A stretch of 64,000 nucleotides of DNA from the NCBI GenBank assembly GCA_024803745.1, contig JANJXV010001738.1:1-64000 (forward strand). Reading direction: 5' to 3'. This document shows, in pieces, positions 62,545 to 64,000 of this stretch. The translations under genes and the position numbers were made by a program. The stretch comes from Megascapheus bottae (lineage: Eukaryota; Chordata; Mammalia; Rodentia; Geomyidae). The notes under the pieces are model-generated. The model was not told the DNA's origin and made no database searches. It saw only the letters and a list, made by a program, of their open reading frames with translations. Every line of letters begins with the position of its first letter. The first letter of the stretch is position 1.

Positions 62545-62693
62545 CCAGTATCCATGACACTCTATGAAAACCTCCAGGAAGTGAAACGAGATACATTGAA
62601 GTTACTAGTGGTAGAATTAATGACCAAGTTTACGCAGTACAAATCATACTAGTTAGAGCAATGTCAAAGGTAGTTCAGTCTCCGTTGTACTTG
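62545..62693 (+). repeat. Diverged, truncated m8 copy, last satellite sequence (149 bp)
   Basis: Recognisable as m8 by ACTAGTGGTAGAATTAATGACC and CAGTCTCCGTTGTACTTG. It carries private changes (CAAGTTTACGCAGTAC, TAGTTAGAGC). It is cut after GTTGTACTTG, where array copies continue ATGAAGCACC. The next base begins telomeric repeat. Confidence 0.88.
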
Positions 62694-63016
62694 GGTTAAG
62701 GTTTCGCTTAGGGTTAGAGTTAGGGTTATGGTTAGGGTTAGGGTTAGGTTGAGGGTGATGGTATAGGTTAGAGTTAGGGTTATGTTTTGGGTTAGGTTTA
62801 GGGTGAGGGTGAGGGTTATGGTGTGGATTAAGGTTAGAATTAGGGTTAGGGTTTGAGTTAGGGTTAGGGTTAGGGTTAGGTTTAGGGTTAGCGTGACGGT
62901 GAGGTTTATGGTGAGGGTCAGGGTTAGACTTAGGGTTAGGTTTAGGAGAGTTATGGTTAGGATTACGATTAGGGTTAGTGTTAGGGTTAGGGTGAGAGTG
63001 AGTGTTAGGGTTAGGG
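62694..63016 (+). repeat. Degenerate telomeric repeat, TTAGGG strand
   Basis: About 320 bp of TTAGGG-type hexamers on the + strand with many variants (TTATGG, GTGAGG, TTTAGG, TTGAGG, GTGTGG). The G-rich strand runs 5' to 3' away from the satellite, the polarity expected if the satellite once lay just inside a chromosome end on the right. The degeneration argues against a live terminal telomere. The long Thr-Leu reading frame on the minus strand here is only translated repeat. Confidence 0.92.
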
Positions 63017-63036
63017 TAACCATAAACTTAACCCTA
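63011..63036. other. Head-to-head telomeric repeat junction
   Basis: TTAGGG at 63011-63016 is followed directly by TAACCA, TAAACT, TAACCC, TAACCC. The hexamers change strand at 63016/63017 with no foreign sequence between. This (TTAGGG)n-(CCCTAA)m arrangement is the known signature of a head-to-head telomere fusion, as at the human chromosome 2 fusion site. A local inversion or an assembly join are the alternatives. Confidence 0.85.
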
Positions 63037-64000
63037 ACCCTAACCCTAACCCTAACCTTAACCCTAACTCTAACCCTAACCCTAACCCTAACCCTAACGC
63101 TAACCCTAACGCTAACTCAACTATAACCCTAATCCTAACCCTAAGCCTAACCCTAACCCAACCCTAACCCAACCATAAACCTAACCAAACCCTAACCCTA
63201 ACCCTAACCCATTAACCATAAAACTAACCCTAACCCTAACCCCAACCCTAACCCTAACCCTAACCGTAACCCTAGCCCTAACCCTAATGCTAACCCTAAC
63301 CCTAACACTTACACTTACCCTAATCCTAACCCTAAACCTAACCCTAACCCTAACCCTAACACTAATCCTTACCGTTTCCCTAACCCTAAGGCTAACCCTA
63401 ACCAAAACCCTTACATTTTCCCTAACCCTATCCCTAACCCTAACCCTAAAGCTAACCCTAACCCTAACCCTAACCGTAAAACTAACCCTAACCCTAACCC
63501 TAACCCTAAACCTCACCCTTACCCTTACCCTAACCCTAACCCTAACCCTAACCCTGAACGTAACCCTAACCCTAACCCTAATGCTTACCGTTTCCCTAAC
63601 CCGAACCCTAACCCTAAACCTAATCCTAACCGTAACCCTAACCCTCACGCTTACCCTTACCCTAAACCTAACCCTAACCCTAACCCTTAACGTTTCCCTA
63701 ACCCTAACCCTAACCCTAACGCTAACCCTTACCGTTACCCTAAACCTAACCCTAACCCTAACTCTAACCCTAACTCTAACCCTAACCATAACCCTAAACG
63801 TAACTCTAACCCTAACCCTAACCGTAAACCTAACACTAACCCTAACCCTTACCGTTTCCCTAACCCTAACCCTAACCCTAACCCTAACCCTAACCCTCAC
63901 CCTTACCCTTACCCTAACCCTAACCCTATCCCTAACACTTACCGTTTCCCTAAACTTAACTCAAAACCTAACCCTTACCGTTTCCCTAACCCTAACCCTA
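63017..64000 (-). repeat. Degenerate telomeric repeat, CCCTAA strand (runs off the window)
   Basis: Nearly 1 kb of CCCTAA-type hexamers with frequent variants (CCTTAC, CGTTTC, CATAAA, CCTAAT). It is longer than the oppositely oriented segment to its left. From 63181 to 63900 the hexamer register is unbroken, which leaves an open Arg-Val frame of 239 codons on the minus strand; this is not a gene. The far side of the block is outside the window. Confidence 0.93.
63367..63986 (-). repeat. Recurring variant cassette CCTTACCGTTTCCCTAA inside telomeric repeat
   Basis: TTTCCC occurs at 63375, 63417, 63591, 63693, 63855, 63945 and 63981, in most cases preceded by TTACCG or a near match. The gaps are 42, 174, 102, 162, 90 and 36, all multiples of 6. 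The variant thus stays in register with the hexamers, as expected if a variant block was copied within the array rather than arising by random insertion. Confidence 0.75.

Larger units (their letters stand above)
1..62693 (+). repeat. Satellite array with nested higher-order repeat structure
   Basis: The whole stretch is one tandem satellite. Landmarks such as the CCAGT...ACTGG box recur about every 275 bp, and the full pattern recurs every 2,632 bp at the left and every 2,642-2,644 bp further right. Monomers inside a unit are clearly diverged and carry different small indels, while corresponding monomers in neighbouring units are almost base-identical. That is the hallmark of a higher-order repeat array homogenised by unequal crossover and conversion. 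The array runs off the left edge of the window, so its full length is unknown. The right end is at 62693, where it meets telomeric repeats, which suggests a subtelomeric or fusion-site position. No coding or RNA gene is seen. Family identity is not recognised. Confidence 0.97.

Noticed and set aside
1..62693. CRISPR-like array of regular repeats
   Set aside because: Repeats are long and contiguous with no unique spacers, and the telomeric hexamers indicate a eukaryote.
63181..63900. 239-codon minus-strand frame of alternating Arg and Val
   Set aside because: Translation of in-register TTAGGG-type repeat; a six-base repeat gives a two-residue pattern with no stop. The Thr-Leu frames at 62664-63126 have the same cause.
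62694..64000. A functional terminal telomere at the right end of the window
   Set aside because: The repeats are highly degenerate, change strand inside the block, and the outer part has the wrong polarity for a right-hand chromosome end.

Overview
The window is gene-free eukaryotic repeat DNA: about 62.7 kb of one tandem satellite, then about 1.3 kb of degenerate TTAGGG-type telomeric repeat. The TTAGGG/CCCTAA hexamers point to a eukaryote with vertebrate-type telomeres, most likely an animal. I do not recognise the satellite family and cannot name a species. I see no protein-coding gene, RNA gene, transposon or CRISPR array that I can support.

Satellite (1-62693). It has nested levels. (1) A basic repeat of about 275 bp, which is itself an old dimer of two related halves about 127-147 bp apart. 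(2) A higher-order repeat (HOR) of 2,632-2,644 bp made of eleven ordered monomer segments: eight of roughly full length, one with internal deletions (m3) and two strongly truncated (m2, m10). Monomers differ clearly from each other, but the same monomer in successive HOR units is almost identical. (3) Groups of HOR units that repeat as larger blocks, for example a 5,285-bp two-unit block present twice in tandem, and an 8,805-bp spacing between two copies of a rearranged unit pair.

Layout. Units 1-7 (1-18424) are a uniform run with an exact 2,632-bp period. From unit 8 to the right edge (18425-62066) the array is heterogeneous. Three units carry the same 890-bp internal duplication (U8, U11, U22). 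One is cut to 690 bp by a deletion (U13). Three carry a short tract copied from another monomer (U15, U17, U20). From U9 on, class B units (U9, U12, U14, U16, U18, U21, U23) alternate with units of other classes. A 12-bp segment is missing from U1-U8 and U11 and present in all other units. Comparison with sister monomers suggests the 12-bp-plus form is ancestral, so the uniform block on the left looks like a later expansion. The last 0.6 kb of satellite (62067-62693) is a diverged, broken copy, as expected at an array edge.

Telomeric end (62694-64000). The satellite stops inside a monomer and passes straight into degenerate TTAGGG repeats running away from it (62694-63016). At 63016/63017 the orientation flips with no spacer to CCCTAA repeats, which continue to the window end. 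This is the structure left by head-to-head telomere fusion, though a subtelomeric inversion or a misassembly could also give it. All open reading frames in the window are by-products of repeats.
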